Shown here piece by piece: positions 9,228-16,396 of a DNA stretch of 28,694 nt (position 1 is its first letter; each line of letters begins with the position of its first letter). A model generated the notes under the pieces. That model did no database searches. It worked only from the letters and a program-made list of their open reading frames with translations, and had not been told where the DNA came from. The stretch covers positions 1 to 28,694 of IMG/VR virus record IMGVR_UViG_3300022843_000050, one strand, 5' to 3'. The DNA comes from a virus. Position numbers and translations under genes: made by a program.

Positions 9228-9694
9228 TATATAACCAACCTTCCAGCTTTATTAGAATTGTAACCTATGGTCAGTAAGCTACCAGCCGCTTTAGCGTAAG
9301 CAGCATTTCTAGTTATGTCACCTTTAAATCTTTCACCATCTGCTTTTGCCATAAGTAATATAGATTGATTTTTTAAATCATTAACAGAAACTGTATTGTT
9401 ATAATCTGCCATTGCTAATTCATTAACAATATTTTGTTTATTTCTTAAAGATACTATTCCTGAAGTTTCTCCAGCTCGTAACTCAATACCAGATTTAAAA
9501 ACTGAAACTTTAAAATCTGCATAGGCGGTATCTAAATCTCTTATTAATTTTGGCTTTTCAATTGTTTTATAAATTTTATCTCTAACTTCTGCTTTTGCTG
9601 CATCAATTTTAGCTTGTTCTTTTGTTACAGATGAATTGTATTTACCAAGTTGACTAGCACCGTAGCCACCTATTATGTCTCCAAAAAAACTCAT
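9227..9694 (-). CDS. Internal virion protein, gp14-like, 155 residues
   Basis: I use the ATG at 9694 (start MSFFGDIIGGYGASQLG) because it falls one base after the stop of the preceding gene. The longer reading (from 9742) would overlap that gene by 47 bases. The protein has a glycine-rich hydrophobic N-terminus, a central Lys/Glu/Ala-rich helix (AKIDAAKAEVRDKIYKTI), and a second Ala/Gly-rich hydrophobic stretch near the C-terminus (AAYAKAAGSLLTIGY). This small, membrane-seeking layout fits T7 gp14, the outer-membrane part of the ejection channel. Its place between the gp13-like and gp15-like genes supports this. Confidence 0.66.
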   Translation of the reverse strand: MSFFGDIIGGYGASQLGKYNSSVTKEQAKIDAAKAEVRDKIYKTIEKPKLIRDLDTAYADFKVSVFKSGIELRAGETSGIVSLRNKQNIVNELAMADYNNTVSVNDLKNQSILLMAKADGERFKGDITRNAAYAKAAGSLLTIGYNSNKAGRLVI

Positions 9695-9695
9695 A

Positions 9696-10145
9696 TTAAT
9701 ATATTTTCCCCAGTTGATAAAAATCTGATCCATCTGGACCATATTTCTTTTTTAATCCTTCAATTTCTAAACCGCACCATTCAGCTAATCTTAAGCCTTT
9801 CTTAAAATCTGCCTTAACGGATGTTTGTAATCTTCGAATTTTGTTTTCCTTACAAAGTTTGTCTTGTAATTCTAATATTGTTCTTGCTGCTAAAAATTTC
9901 ATTTCATAAACATTCTGTGATGCTAAAACCCAGCATTCAGCTACGCCTTCCCACAAGATAACAATTCCACAAGCAAAGACTGGTTTATCATTAACAAACA
10001 TTGTGTAAGCATTGCCTGGTTGTGAGTGATCGCAAATTCTATTGTCAGAATAACTAGCGTCAATTTCCATAAGCTTATCATTTAAGCCTATAGCAATTAT
10101 TTGATCAGCGTGTTCTGGTAAAAAAGGTTTTAATTCACTAGCCAT
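9696..10145 (-). CDS. T7 gp13-like protein with acetyltransferase-like fold, 149 residues
   Basis: The sequence has the pattern of the phage gp13/DUF2833 group, which looks like a GNAT N-acetyltransferase. It shows an N-terminal ASELKPFLPEHADQII, a central VFACGIVILWEGVAECWVLAS strand pair, a long helix (residues about 80-100), then LQTSVKADFKKGLRLAEWCGLEIEG and a KYGPDGSDFYQLGKI ending. The EGVAECW block and the WCGLEIEG block are the strongest matches. In T7, gp13 is needed for virion assembly and is not known to acetylate. The gene overlaps tail tubular protein B by eight bases and leads directly into the ejection protein genes. Confidence 0.78.
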   Translation of the reverse strand: MASELKPFLPEHADQIIAIGLNDKLMEIDASYSDNRICDHSQPGNAYTMFVNDKPVFACGIVILWEGVAECWVLASQNVYEMKFLAARTILELQDKLCKENKIRRLQTSVKADFKKGLRLAEWCGLEIEGLKKKYGPDGSDFYQLGKIY

Positions 10146-12915
10146 CGTTAGTTACAATAGTTGGATATAAAGCTAATATTGTTAATGGTAATGGCTGTTC
10201 TTGTTTAACAAAAATAAATCCGTCTGTGTTGTAATCATCTGCAAATTCTACTTCTTTATCTCCAGCTAAGAATGTTGATACTGGTAAATCCATTGCACCA
10301 GATGTCGTTCTAAATGGTACGGTTTCAAGGTTATCCAATGAAGGACCAACTTTAGCTCCAACAGTTTCAAATAATCTTAATACTACTTTTGAAATTCTTT
10401 TAATTTTTCCTTGAGCTGTGCCTTCGTATTGACCAGCTCCGCCTTCTATTCTCATTGTTTGTAATACTGAACTATATGGTAAACCCACAACAACTTTTGT
10501 TGCAGCTCTATCTAAACTTATTGCACCACTTGAAACAACTTTTGTGGCATGAGTAGCTCCATCCGCCAGGATAGATACTGTTTCTCCTTCTAAATGATCT
10601 AGTCCAGATAATGAACTAACTGCAACACCTGAATAAGATAAATGACTATCTAAAAATTTAAAATCTTCTGGAGCGGTTTCATCAAAATCAAAATCAGAAA
10701 AGCATTCGACAAAACGTCTGACAGCTCCGTTAACCCATCTTTGAGAAATGATCCAAAGTTCATCTTCGTTTAAGTCTCCAGATATTGTTGCCACACTTTC
10801 AACTTTTGCATTTTGTAGAATATTATCAACTTGCTCTGATGTATGAGCTGAAGTTAAAGAAACTACATTAACAAGATTACTATCGCTATAAAGTTTAAAC
10901 TGATTATCATCTACTCTTGAAACATAATATGAAGTGTTTTCACTTAATCCACCAATAGTTGTTCCAACATTATCGTAAAATATAATATCTCCAGTTTTTA
11001 ATCCATGAGCTGCTGAATAAATAACATTAGAAGATATATTAACACCTTGATAAATAGATTGTGTTGATGCTGTGCTTGGTGCAGTTAAACTAATTGCAGT
11101 GCCAGCCGCAGACAATGCAGCAGTTAAAGAAAGTTTAATTGTATTAGCATCAGTTGTAATTACATAATAAAGACTACCGCTTGATATTCCAGTAATTGGA
11201 TTAACAGCAGCATAATAATAAATTGGATCATTGGTTGCTAAACCATGTGAAGCTAAAGTAATTGAGTTGGTTGTACCATTAACAATTGTACCATTAGCTG
11301 TAAAATTTATTTTTTGTTGAATAATATTTTTACCAGTATCTGATTTACCACCGATAATATGTCTGTGCCAAGCAACAACATTATCTGTTCTTTGATAAGT
11401 CAGACCAGCTAAAACTCCATCGTCTCTAACACACCATAAAATACTATCTGGTGCTTGTTGATAAGCCATTTCAGTTATTCCACTATTAGTAACGGTTTCG
11501 TTAAGAATAGTTAAATCAGGTGCAACATAACCATCACTATCGTAGTTGTAAGCTAGTTCTCTAATTTTTCTTTTAGCACGTTGTAAAAACAAAACAGCAT
11601 TACCAGCTGGTTGAGCATCAACATTAGCCGCACCAAAAGATGATTGTCTTTTAATAGTTACATTTGTTGGAGTAACCGCTGCATCCGTTCCATCTGCTGA
11701 TACAGAAAACTCTCCACCAGTAGTTCCAATCAATAAAGTTCTTACTGCTTTTAAATATCTAATTTTATTAACCTGGTTACTGGCAATGGTATAAACCATA
11801 GCGTCATCAGCATTTGTACCAGTTGTCATGTTTTCGTAATCTCCAGATTTAGAGAAATACAAAGTTTGTGGTTCATCAGTTGTTCCAGCAAATACTAATC
11901 TTTGTTCAAAGAATGAGACGCAAGAAGGATGACCAGTAGTGTCAGAAAATGCTCCTAAATTAAAAGCAGCTGTCGCATCAGTATTAGTAAATGCAGTAGT
12001 TATTGTAGCAACAACAACAGTCGTATTCGTTCTTGCTGTAATTATAGCTTTACCAGAATTAAATTTTAATATTCTTCCAACATCAGTTGTTTGAAATCCA
12101 GCACCACTATTTATTCCAGTTACTGCAGAAGCTGTTATATCAACTCCAATTCCAACTGAAGCAGAGGCTGGTGTTAAAGTAGTGTCTGTAGTATTTGTTG
12201 CAAGATAAGGTCCATCAGTAAAAGCAACTTCAGTTAATGTCCAAGCTGTATGACCAGTTCTTGATAGTTTCATCACTTCGTGATTTGGATGAGTGATATA
12301 CATAACGTCTGCTGATTGAGCAAACTTCAATTCAAATAATTCTGCTGTTAAATACGGACTTACAATTTCATAAATTTTATTTGCATCACCACCAGAAGAA
12401 TAGGTTGTAAAGTCAGATGTATCAACATCAGCTCCATCAACATTTTCTAGTTCAAAAGTATTGGTAGCTTTGTTTGATACTTTAAATGTTTTACCATTTA
12501 CTTCTGTCATACCTACAACACTTGATAAAATTACAATGTCTCCATCAGCATAACCATGACTGGTAGCAGTCACTACTCCTGGATTAGCTTTAGTAATTGC
12601 AGTTACTGTTACATCACCTTCAGTAATTTGACCTTTATCCTTAAACATTCGGATATAAGTATTACCAAATTCTAAAACATAAGTTTGTGTTGTTGAAAAT
12701 TCAAAAGGTATTAATCTTGTTTTAGCAGAGCTTGTTTTGACTTCAGAAATAAATTGAGTACCTACTCTTCTTGCTGCTGCACCTTGCGGATGCACCAACA
12801 TATTTTCTAATGTTTTACAGCCAGAAGCATATTTTTCAAAATCAGTTCTGCCATCTAATTTTGCAGAAAACTCTCCAGATACAAAACTGTTTAGAGCAGC
12901 AGTTGTTCTAGGCAT
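10138..12915 (-). CDS. Tail tubular protein B (nozzle), 925 residues
   Basis: The N-terminus (TAALNSFVSGEFSAKLDGRTDFEKYASGCKTLENMLVHPQGAAARRVGT) is the typical opening of T7 gp12-type nozzle proteins, and phrases such as LIPFEFSTTQTYVLEFG and SCVSFFEQRLVFAGT are also characteristic. It closes the distal end of the short tail. At 925 residues it is longer than T7 gp12 (794). Much of the excess is three inserted beta-rich units with an (S/A)HG followed by GD or ND signature, near residues 115-165, 555-600 and 630-680. The start overlaps the stop of tubular protein A by one base, and transcription continues into the gp13-like gene. Confidence 0.93.
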   Translation of the reverse strand: MPRTTAALNSFVSGEFSAKLDGRTDFEKYASGCKTLENMLVHPQGAAARRVGTQFISEVKTSSAKTRLIPFEFSTTQTYVLEFGNTYIRMFKDKGQITEGDVTVTAITKANPGVVTATSHGYADGDIVILSSVVGMTEVNGKTFKVSNKATNTFELENVDGADVDTSDFTTYSSGGDANKIYEIVSPYLTAELFELKFAQSADVMYITHPNHEVMKLSRTGHTAWTLTEVAFTDGPYLATNTTDTTLTPASASVGIGVDITASAVTGINSGAGFQTTDVGRILKFNSGKAIITARTNTTVVVATITTAFTNTDATAAFNLGAFSDTTGHPSCVSFFEQRLVFAGTTDEPQTLYFSKSGDYENMTTGTNADDAMVYTIASNQVNKIRYLKAVRTLLIGTTGGEFSVSADGTDAAVTPTNVTIKRQSSFGAANVDAQPAGNAVLFLQRAKRKIRELAYNYDSDGYVAPDLTILNETVTNSGITEMAYQQAPDSILWCVRDDGVLAGLTYQRTDNVVAWHRHIIGGKSDTGKNIIQQKINFTANGTIVNGTTNSITLASHGLATNDPIYYYAAVNPITGISSGSLYYVITTDANTIKLSLTAALSAAGTAISLTAPSTASTQSIYQGVNISSNVIYSAAHGLKTGDIIFYDNVGTTIGGLSENTSYYVSRVDDNQFKLYSDSNLVNVVSLTSAHTSEQVDNILQNAKVESVATISGDLNEDELWIISQRWVNGAVRRFVECFSDFDFDETAPEDFKFLDSHLSYSGVAVSSLSGLDHLEGETVSILADGATHATKVVSSGAISLDRAATKVVVGLPYSSVLQTMRIEGGAGQYEGTAQGKIKRISKVVLRLFETVGAKVGPSLDNLETVPFRTTSGAMDLPVSTFLAGDKEVEFADDYNTDGFIFVKQEQPLPLTILALYPTIVTNDG

Positions 12916-13493
12916 TATAACCTTGCGTTAGTAAATTCGTTAGATTCAATAGTTTCTAAACTATTTTCAGTAGCATCTATAAATCTTGCTTCTCTTAATC
13001 TTTCATCAGCTCTAGTCATGTATTGATTTGCTAAAGTTGCATTGTTAGTTATTGCATAACAAAGATCGGCTGCTAGTTGATGTGAGATACTTTCTCTTAA
13101 ATAAGTATCGTAATTATTTGGATCGGTGTCTAAAGCTATATAGATTGCATAGACGGTATCTTCATCAGTAATAATGTTTCTACCTTCTAATTTATAATTT
13201 AAAGCATCCGCTATACTGTCTGTTGTACCATTGTGAATTTTTAATACTCTTAAGCAATCTGAAGGTAATGCGTAAGCATGATCATATTCAATTACTGGAG
13301 CTGTACTATTTTGAGCTAGTTGAACTCTTTTATGTAAACAGTTCCAAGCATGAGATCTAAATACTCTATTTCTTACTGGCTCATATCTTTGATTGCATAA
13401 ACGAGCATTTTTAGTGTCGTCTGTTAAAGATGATATTGTTGATGCACCCAGCAAATTTAAAGCTGAATTACACATATTTACTACTGATGCCAT
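12915..13493 (-). CDS. Tail tubular protein A (gatekeeper/adaptor), 192 residues
   Basis: The protein matches T7 gp11 in size (196 residues) and pattern. It opens VNMCNSALNLLGASTISSL, followed by NARLCNQRYEPVRNRVFRSHAWNC, a YALPSDCLRVLKI block, and a helical YLRESISHQLAADLCYAIT segment near the C-terminus. It forms the ring between the portal and the nozzle. An AGGAG lies at good spacing before the start, and the stop overlaps the nozzle gene by one base. Confidence 0.93.
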   Translation of the reverse strand: MASVVNMCNSALNLLGASTISSLTDDTKNARLCNQRYEPVRNRVFRSHAWNCLHKRVQLAQNSTAPVIEYDHAYALPSDCLRVLKIHNGTTDSIADALNYKLEGRNIITDEDTVYAIYIALDTDPNNYDTYLRESISHQLAADLCYAITNNATLANQYMTRADERLREARFIDATENSLETIESNEFTNARL

Positions 13494-13496
13494 TGA

Positions 13497-13715
13497 TTAT
13501 ACTCCTTGAAGTTCCTTACATTCTATTTTGATAGCTAATTTGTTATCGTTAATTTCTTTAATTTCTAAAGTATTTAAGCTTTCATAAGCAGATTGATAAC
13601 CAGCTCTTACACAAGAATAATAATCCTTAAATTGATAAGGTATTATTTTTTCTGAAAAACATTGTGGTTCTCCTTCAAACATACAGAGATGCAGAATTAG
13701 AACAAATTTTGTCAT
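13497..13715 (-). CDS. Small cysteine-containing protein, 72 residues, function unknown
   Basis: The short gene lies between the capsid accessory gene and tail tubular protein A, three bases before the latter. It begins with a hydrophobic stretch (FVLILHLCMF) that could be a signal or membrane-associated segment. Cysteines are at positions 11, 19, 35 and 66, and aromatic residues cluster in the middle (YQFKDYYSCVRAGYQSAY). Even spacing of four cysteines in a small exported-looking protein suggests disulfides. The composition and coupling to the next gene support a real gene. It could be a small structural or host-surface protein; no function is assigned. Confidence 0.62.
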   Translation of the reverse strand: MTKFVLILHLCMFEGEPQCFSEKIIPYQFKDYYSCVRAGYQSAYESLNTLEIKEINDNKLAIKIECKELQGV

Positions 13716-13731
13716 TTATGATATTGCAATC

Positions 13732-13763
13732 TAGGCGGCTTCCACTTTCGCTTCCACCGCCTA
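13732..13763 (-). other. GC-rich hairpin between capsid accessory and small cysteine gene
   Basis: A 7-pair stem (TAGGCGG with CCGCCTA) encloses an 18-base loop. Read on the transcribed strand, the loop is TGGAAG-CGAAAG-TGGAAG, so a six-base unit is repeated on both sides of a GAAA. It lies in a 58-base gap of a densely packed operon and is much richer in G+C than its surroundings. No U-tract follows on the transcribed strand, so it is not a textbook intrinsic terminator. Confidence 0.6.
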
Positions 13764-13773
13764 AAATTATTTA

Positions 13774-14253
13774 TTAATTAACTGCGTAACTTATATCCCA
13801 AGATAAAGTTCCAGCTGTTCCGCCAGTTGCGTCAAACGTTATAGAAACATATAACATTCCTCCTGGATCTTCACTTAAGCCAGCTAATTCCCACAGCTTT
13901 TGTCCAGCTGTATTAATTGTAGCTACTTCATATCTAACGTCAGTCATTGCTGCAGCATCTGCTACTGAAGTTGCAAAAGCATCTTCATCGCCAACTGTGC
14001 CGTCATAGTTATGAACGCCAACATTGAATGTGCAAGTACCACCAAGTGTATCTGATCCAATTAAAAGTTTAGATATGGATGCTTTACTTGATATAGGTGC
14101 TAACAAAACAACATCGTCGTCTGTGCTATCGCCAGCAAGAAGTTCAACTGTACCTGAAGCCGTTCTTAAAACGCCATGCAATTCTGCAGCGTCATTAAAG
14201 ACTTGAGGTGAAGCTAAAGCGTTTGCTACGAGGTCTGTATTTCTTGTAGTCAT
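13774..14253 (-). CDS. Probable capsid accessory/decoration protein, 159 residues
   Basis: The protein is small, acidic, lysine-poor and beta-rich, with many Thr, Ala, Asp and Gly residues (GSDTLGGTCTFNVGVHNYDG, LYVSITFDATGGTAGTLSWDISY). It follows the major capsid gene by 19 bases, with a strong AGGAGA before the start. Such a protein directly after the capsid gene is often a head decoration or stabilisation protein, and the good ribosome binding site fits a product needed in many copies. I do not recognise a named family, so the role comes from position and composition. Confidence 0.58.
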   Translation of the reverse strand: MTTRNTDLVANALASPQVFNDAAELHGVLRTASGTVELLAGDSTDDDVVLLAPISSKASISKLLIGSDTLGGTCTFNVGVHNYDGTVGDEDAFATSVADAAAMTDVRYEVATINTAGQKLWELAGLSEDPGGMLYVSITFDATGGTAGTLSWDISYAVN

Positions 14254-14272
14254 TTATATTCTCCTATGATTA

Positions 14273-15145
14273 TTATTCGTTGCAAGGTATTTGAACTACA
14301 GCTTTTTCTTCCATTCTTACTGCGCCTAAAGACATAGCGTAATAAACTTGTGTACTGTAACTCTTATCTGCTCTTTCAGAAATTTGAGCTTTGATGTCAC
14401 TTCCGATAGCAAGTTTAATTGCATCTTCTGTGTAAGCAAAAATTAATCTGTCGTCAGTATTAGTTGCGTCGAACTTTAGTCTTGTTGACATTATGAACTC
14501 AAATCCTAAGAATGAGTTTATATCTCCTTGAGCCAACGCCTTAACGGTGTTGAAATCAGAAGATGTTACTTCCGTAACAGCTAACAGATCAGCAACTTGC
14601 TGTGGTCCACAACAAAGATAACGTTTTCTTGAACTGTCGATGTCATTGTTATCTAGGATCTTCTTCGCAGACAAAAGTTTAGCAATAGTCAAACCATCTG
14701 ATTGATTTGAAGTTGCTGTTTTTTGCGTTGAAGGTAAAGGCGTAGATGTACCACCAGCTACACCAGTTGAAGCAGAAGCATTAAATGCTGTAATAATTAC
14801 ATCATCCATTGCTCTATTCATTGCTGCTGCTGCATTTTTTGCATAAGCTGAAGTTGGATCAACTAATGCTCTGACCTTATCTTGATCGTCGATTAAGTCT
14901 GCCCATTCGTAGTCTGAAAGACTAACTCTTCTTCTGCTATGTGGAGTATCGATTTGAGGTGTATCGCCATGTCTTGACGTTCTCAATACCGCTGCTGTAG
15001 AACCAATTTGTTCAAAGAACGCATTTTTTCCTACAATAGATTCCTCATCCACAGAAGATCTTAGTTTGCTACCCATTTGTTGTGATAGCAAGTTTACATT
15101 CGAAGAATATTGTTCAACGAATGAAGTTGTTATGTTGATACTCAT
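14273..15145 (-). CDS. Major capsid protein, 290 residues
   Basis: The protein has the features of an HK97-fold podovirus capsid protein. These are an N-terminal arm (TTSFVEQYSSNVNLLSQQMGSKLRSSV), an FFEQIG segment, a conserved-looking RRVSLSDYEWADLIDDQDKVRALVDPTSAYAKNAAAAMNRAMDD stretch with the RALVDP motif, a central helix beginning SAKKILDNNDID, and FLGFEFIMSTRL followed by FAYTEDAIKLAIGSDIKAQI. This pattern occurs in the capsid proteins of many marine podoviruses. The gene follows the scaffold gene and has the strongest ribosome binding site in the window (GAGGAGG at spacing of about eight). A 168-base hairpin-rich leader separates it from the scaffold gene, as expected for the most heavily expressed product. 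Confidence 0.9.
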   Translation of the reverse strand: MSINITTSFVEQYSSNVNLLSQQMGSKLRSSVDEESIVGKNAFFEQIGSTAAVLRTSRHGDTPQIDTPHSRRRVSLSDYEWADLIDDQDKVRALVDPTSAYAKNAAAAMNRAMDDVIITAFNASASTGVAGGTSTPLPSTQKTATSNQSDGLTIAKLLSAKKILDNNDIDSSRKRYLCCGPQQVADLLAVTEVTSSDFNTVKALAQGDINSFLGFEFIMSTRLKFDATNTDDRLIFAYTEDAIKLAIGSDIKAQISERADKSYSTQVYYAMSLGAVRMEEKAVVQIPCNE

Positions 15146-15313
15146 AATAAGTACCTCCTCTATTTATGTTAGTTTAAGTTAAATTAAACGGTCGATTATC
15201 CTTGCGGATCTTCCTGAAATTTACATCATTCAGATGTTAGTCTTTCCTAACGTCAACAAAGGTCTTACGATTGTCTTTGATTTTATTCATCTAACTTTCG
15301 TTAGATAAAACTT
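15146..15313 (-). promoter_or_regulatory. Structured leader of the capsid gene with four candidate hairpins
   Basis: The gap between scaffold and capsid genes holds no ORF. Along the transcribed strand it can form: a 7-pair stem capped by a GAAA tetraloop (15289-15306); a GUUAG/CUAAC stem with a six-base loop (15236-15251); a four-pair stem capped by GCAA (15198-15209); and a GUUUAA/UUAAAC stem (15172-15189). The SD sequence AGGAGG at 15154-15159 follows. Two of the loops are GNRA tetraloops. No U-tract follows any stem. Likely roles are transcript processing, mRNA protection or control of capsid translation; a promoter inside it is possible but no clear -35/-10 pair was found. Confidence 0.55.
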
Positions 15314-16168
15314 TTAAGCATCTACTTCGTTATTTTTTTTACGAATTAATGCTTGAACTTCATCAACTGATACAGCGTGTCCTGGATGTTTCTTATCCCA
15401 ATATGCTGAACCTTGTTGTTGTAAAGCTGCAATTTGTTTTGTTATATCATTAGTCGTCATATAATCAGGAGTGTCTCCTTTAACTATATCATCTTCAGAT
15501 AATTTTTCAGATAGATTGGCAAAAGCTCTTACTATTTTTGGATTATCTCCAAGCTTACTACCATCGGCTAACATTGTTGTATTTAAAAAGTCAGCACCTA
15601 AAGTAGCTGTGGCTAAGTTCCTAGCACCAGTTATTTTATTATCAAAAGTAGATCCAAACTCTTTACGTAGTTCTTGTTCAGATACTTTTCTGGCTTCTTC
15701 AGATTTAATATTCTGTTCATTAATTCCGTTATTAATAACATCATTATAATATTTCATAATGCCATCAGCTTGATTAGGAAGTAGTCCTAACTTAACAGCT
15801 TGTTCAGAAAAACTTTTTAAAGTATCTTCTGGTACTGCATGATCTTCTGGTAAAGAATATTTATAAGCATCAGCAGTTTCTGGACTACCTAATCTTTTAT
15901 AAACTTCTTTCCAATCTTCATCAGTTGCGTGTTTATTCGGTACTGGAATTTTGTCTAAACCTACCATCTTCTGTGAATGGAGATATGATTTAACAAAGTC
16001 ATCCATCTTACTAAAGTTTTGTAATGACTTCTCTTCTCTATATTCTTCTGGAATAAGAGATTTAAAATCAACAGTTGGTGTTGCTGTTGTTTCTGCTGGT
16101 TGTTCTGCTGTAAGCGTAGTTGTCTGCGTTACATCAGGTTGAACTACTTGTTCAGTTGTCTGATCCAT
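15314..16168 (-). CDS. Capsid scaffolding protein, 284 residues
   Basis: An acidic protein with a Thr/Gln-rich disordered N-terminus (TTEQVVQPDVTQTTTLTAEQPAETTATP), then SLIPEEYREEKSLQNFSKMDDFVKSYLHSQKMVG, a segment with KRLGSPETADAYKYSLPED, and a long helical middle. This order is typical of podovirus scaffolding/assembly proteins, which sit between the portal and capsid genes as here. It chaperones the procapsid and leaves or is degraded during maturation. The start is three bases after the stop of the Bbp19-like gene, with AGGAG in good position. It has the charge and helix content of T7 gp9-type proteins, but confirmation needs a profile search. Confidence 0.85.
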   Translation of the reverse strand: MDQTTEQVVQPDVTQTTTLTAEQPAETTATPTVDFKSLIPEEYREEKSLQNFSKMDDFVKSYLHSQKMVGLDKIPVPNKHATDEDWKEVYKRLGSPETADAYKYSLPEDHAVPEDTLKSFSEQAVKLGLLPNQADGIMKYYNDVINNGINEQNIKSEEARKVSEQELRKEFGSTFDNKITGARNLATATLGADFLNTTMLADGSKLGDNPKIVRAFANLSEKLSEDDIVKGDTPDYMTTNDITKQIAALQQQGSAYWDKKHPGHAVSVDEVQALIRKKNNEVDA

Positions 16169-16171
16169 AGA

Positions 16172-16396
16172 TTACTCCTTATGATTGATCATGCTTTTTA
16201 TAAATAACAGAACTGTTCTCTGTCCTTCGAAAAAAGCGGTCTCGTTAGTGTCGCCTTTAGCAAATGTCGTAACATTGTAAAAGCATCTTTTTTCAAGATC
16301 ATCCATGACTGATTTAGCCTCGTCTGATCCAAAAACTATTTTGTAGTGTTTTATTAAATCTTTAAATTTCTGATTACTGTTGTTGTTGTTCTGCAT
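16172..16396 (-). CDS. Bbp19-like small phage protein, 74 residues
   Basis: The pattern KDLIKHYKIVFGSDEAKSVMDDLEKRCF followed by a spacer and NETAFFEGQRTVLLFIKSMI matches the small Bbp19-type proteins found near the portal and scaffold genes of many podoviruses. These have a conserved F.S.EG/AK.VL.DL start and a TxFxEGQR motif. The function is not known to me. I start it at the ATG at 16396, which overlaps the portal end by 23 bases; a GTG at 16441 would extend it by 15 residues but overlap by 68 bases. The overlap is a (CAA)n run read as Gln in the portal and as Asn here. Confidence 0.75.
   Translation of the reverse strand: MQNNNNSNQKFKDLIKHYKIVFGSDEAKSVMDDLEKRCFYNVTTFAKGDTNETAFFEGQRTVLLFIKSMINHKE

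Noticed and set aside
9695-9742. 16-residue N-terminal extension of the gp14-like protein
   Set aside because: It overlaps the gp13-like gene, while the ATG at 9694 sits right after that stop and gives a typical hydrophobic N-terminus.
15471-15749. Plus-strand 92-codon ORF in the scaffold gene
   Set aside because: Antisense shadow; the scaffold frame has the expected composition and a good start.
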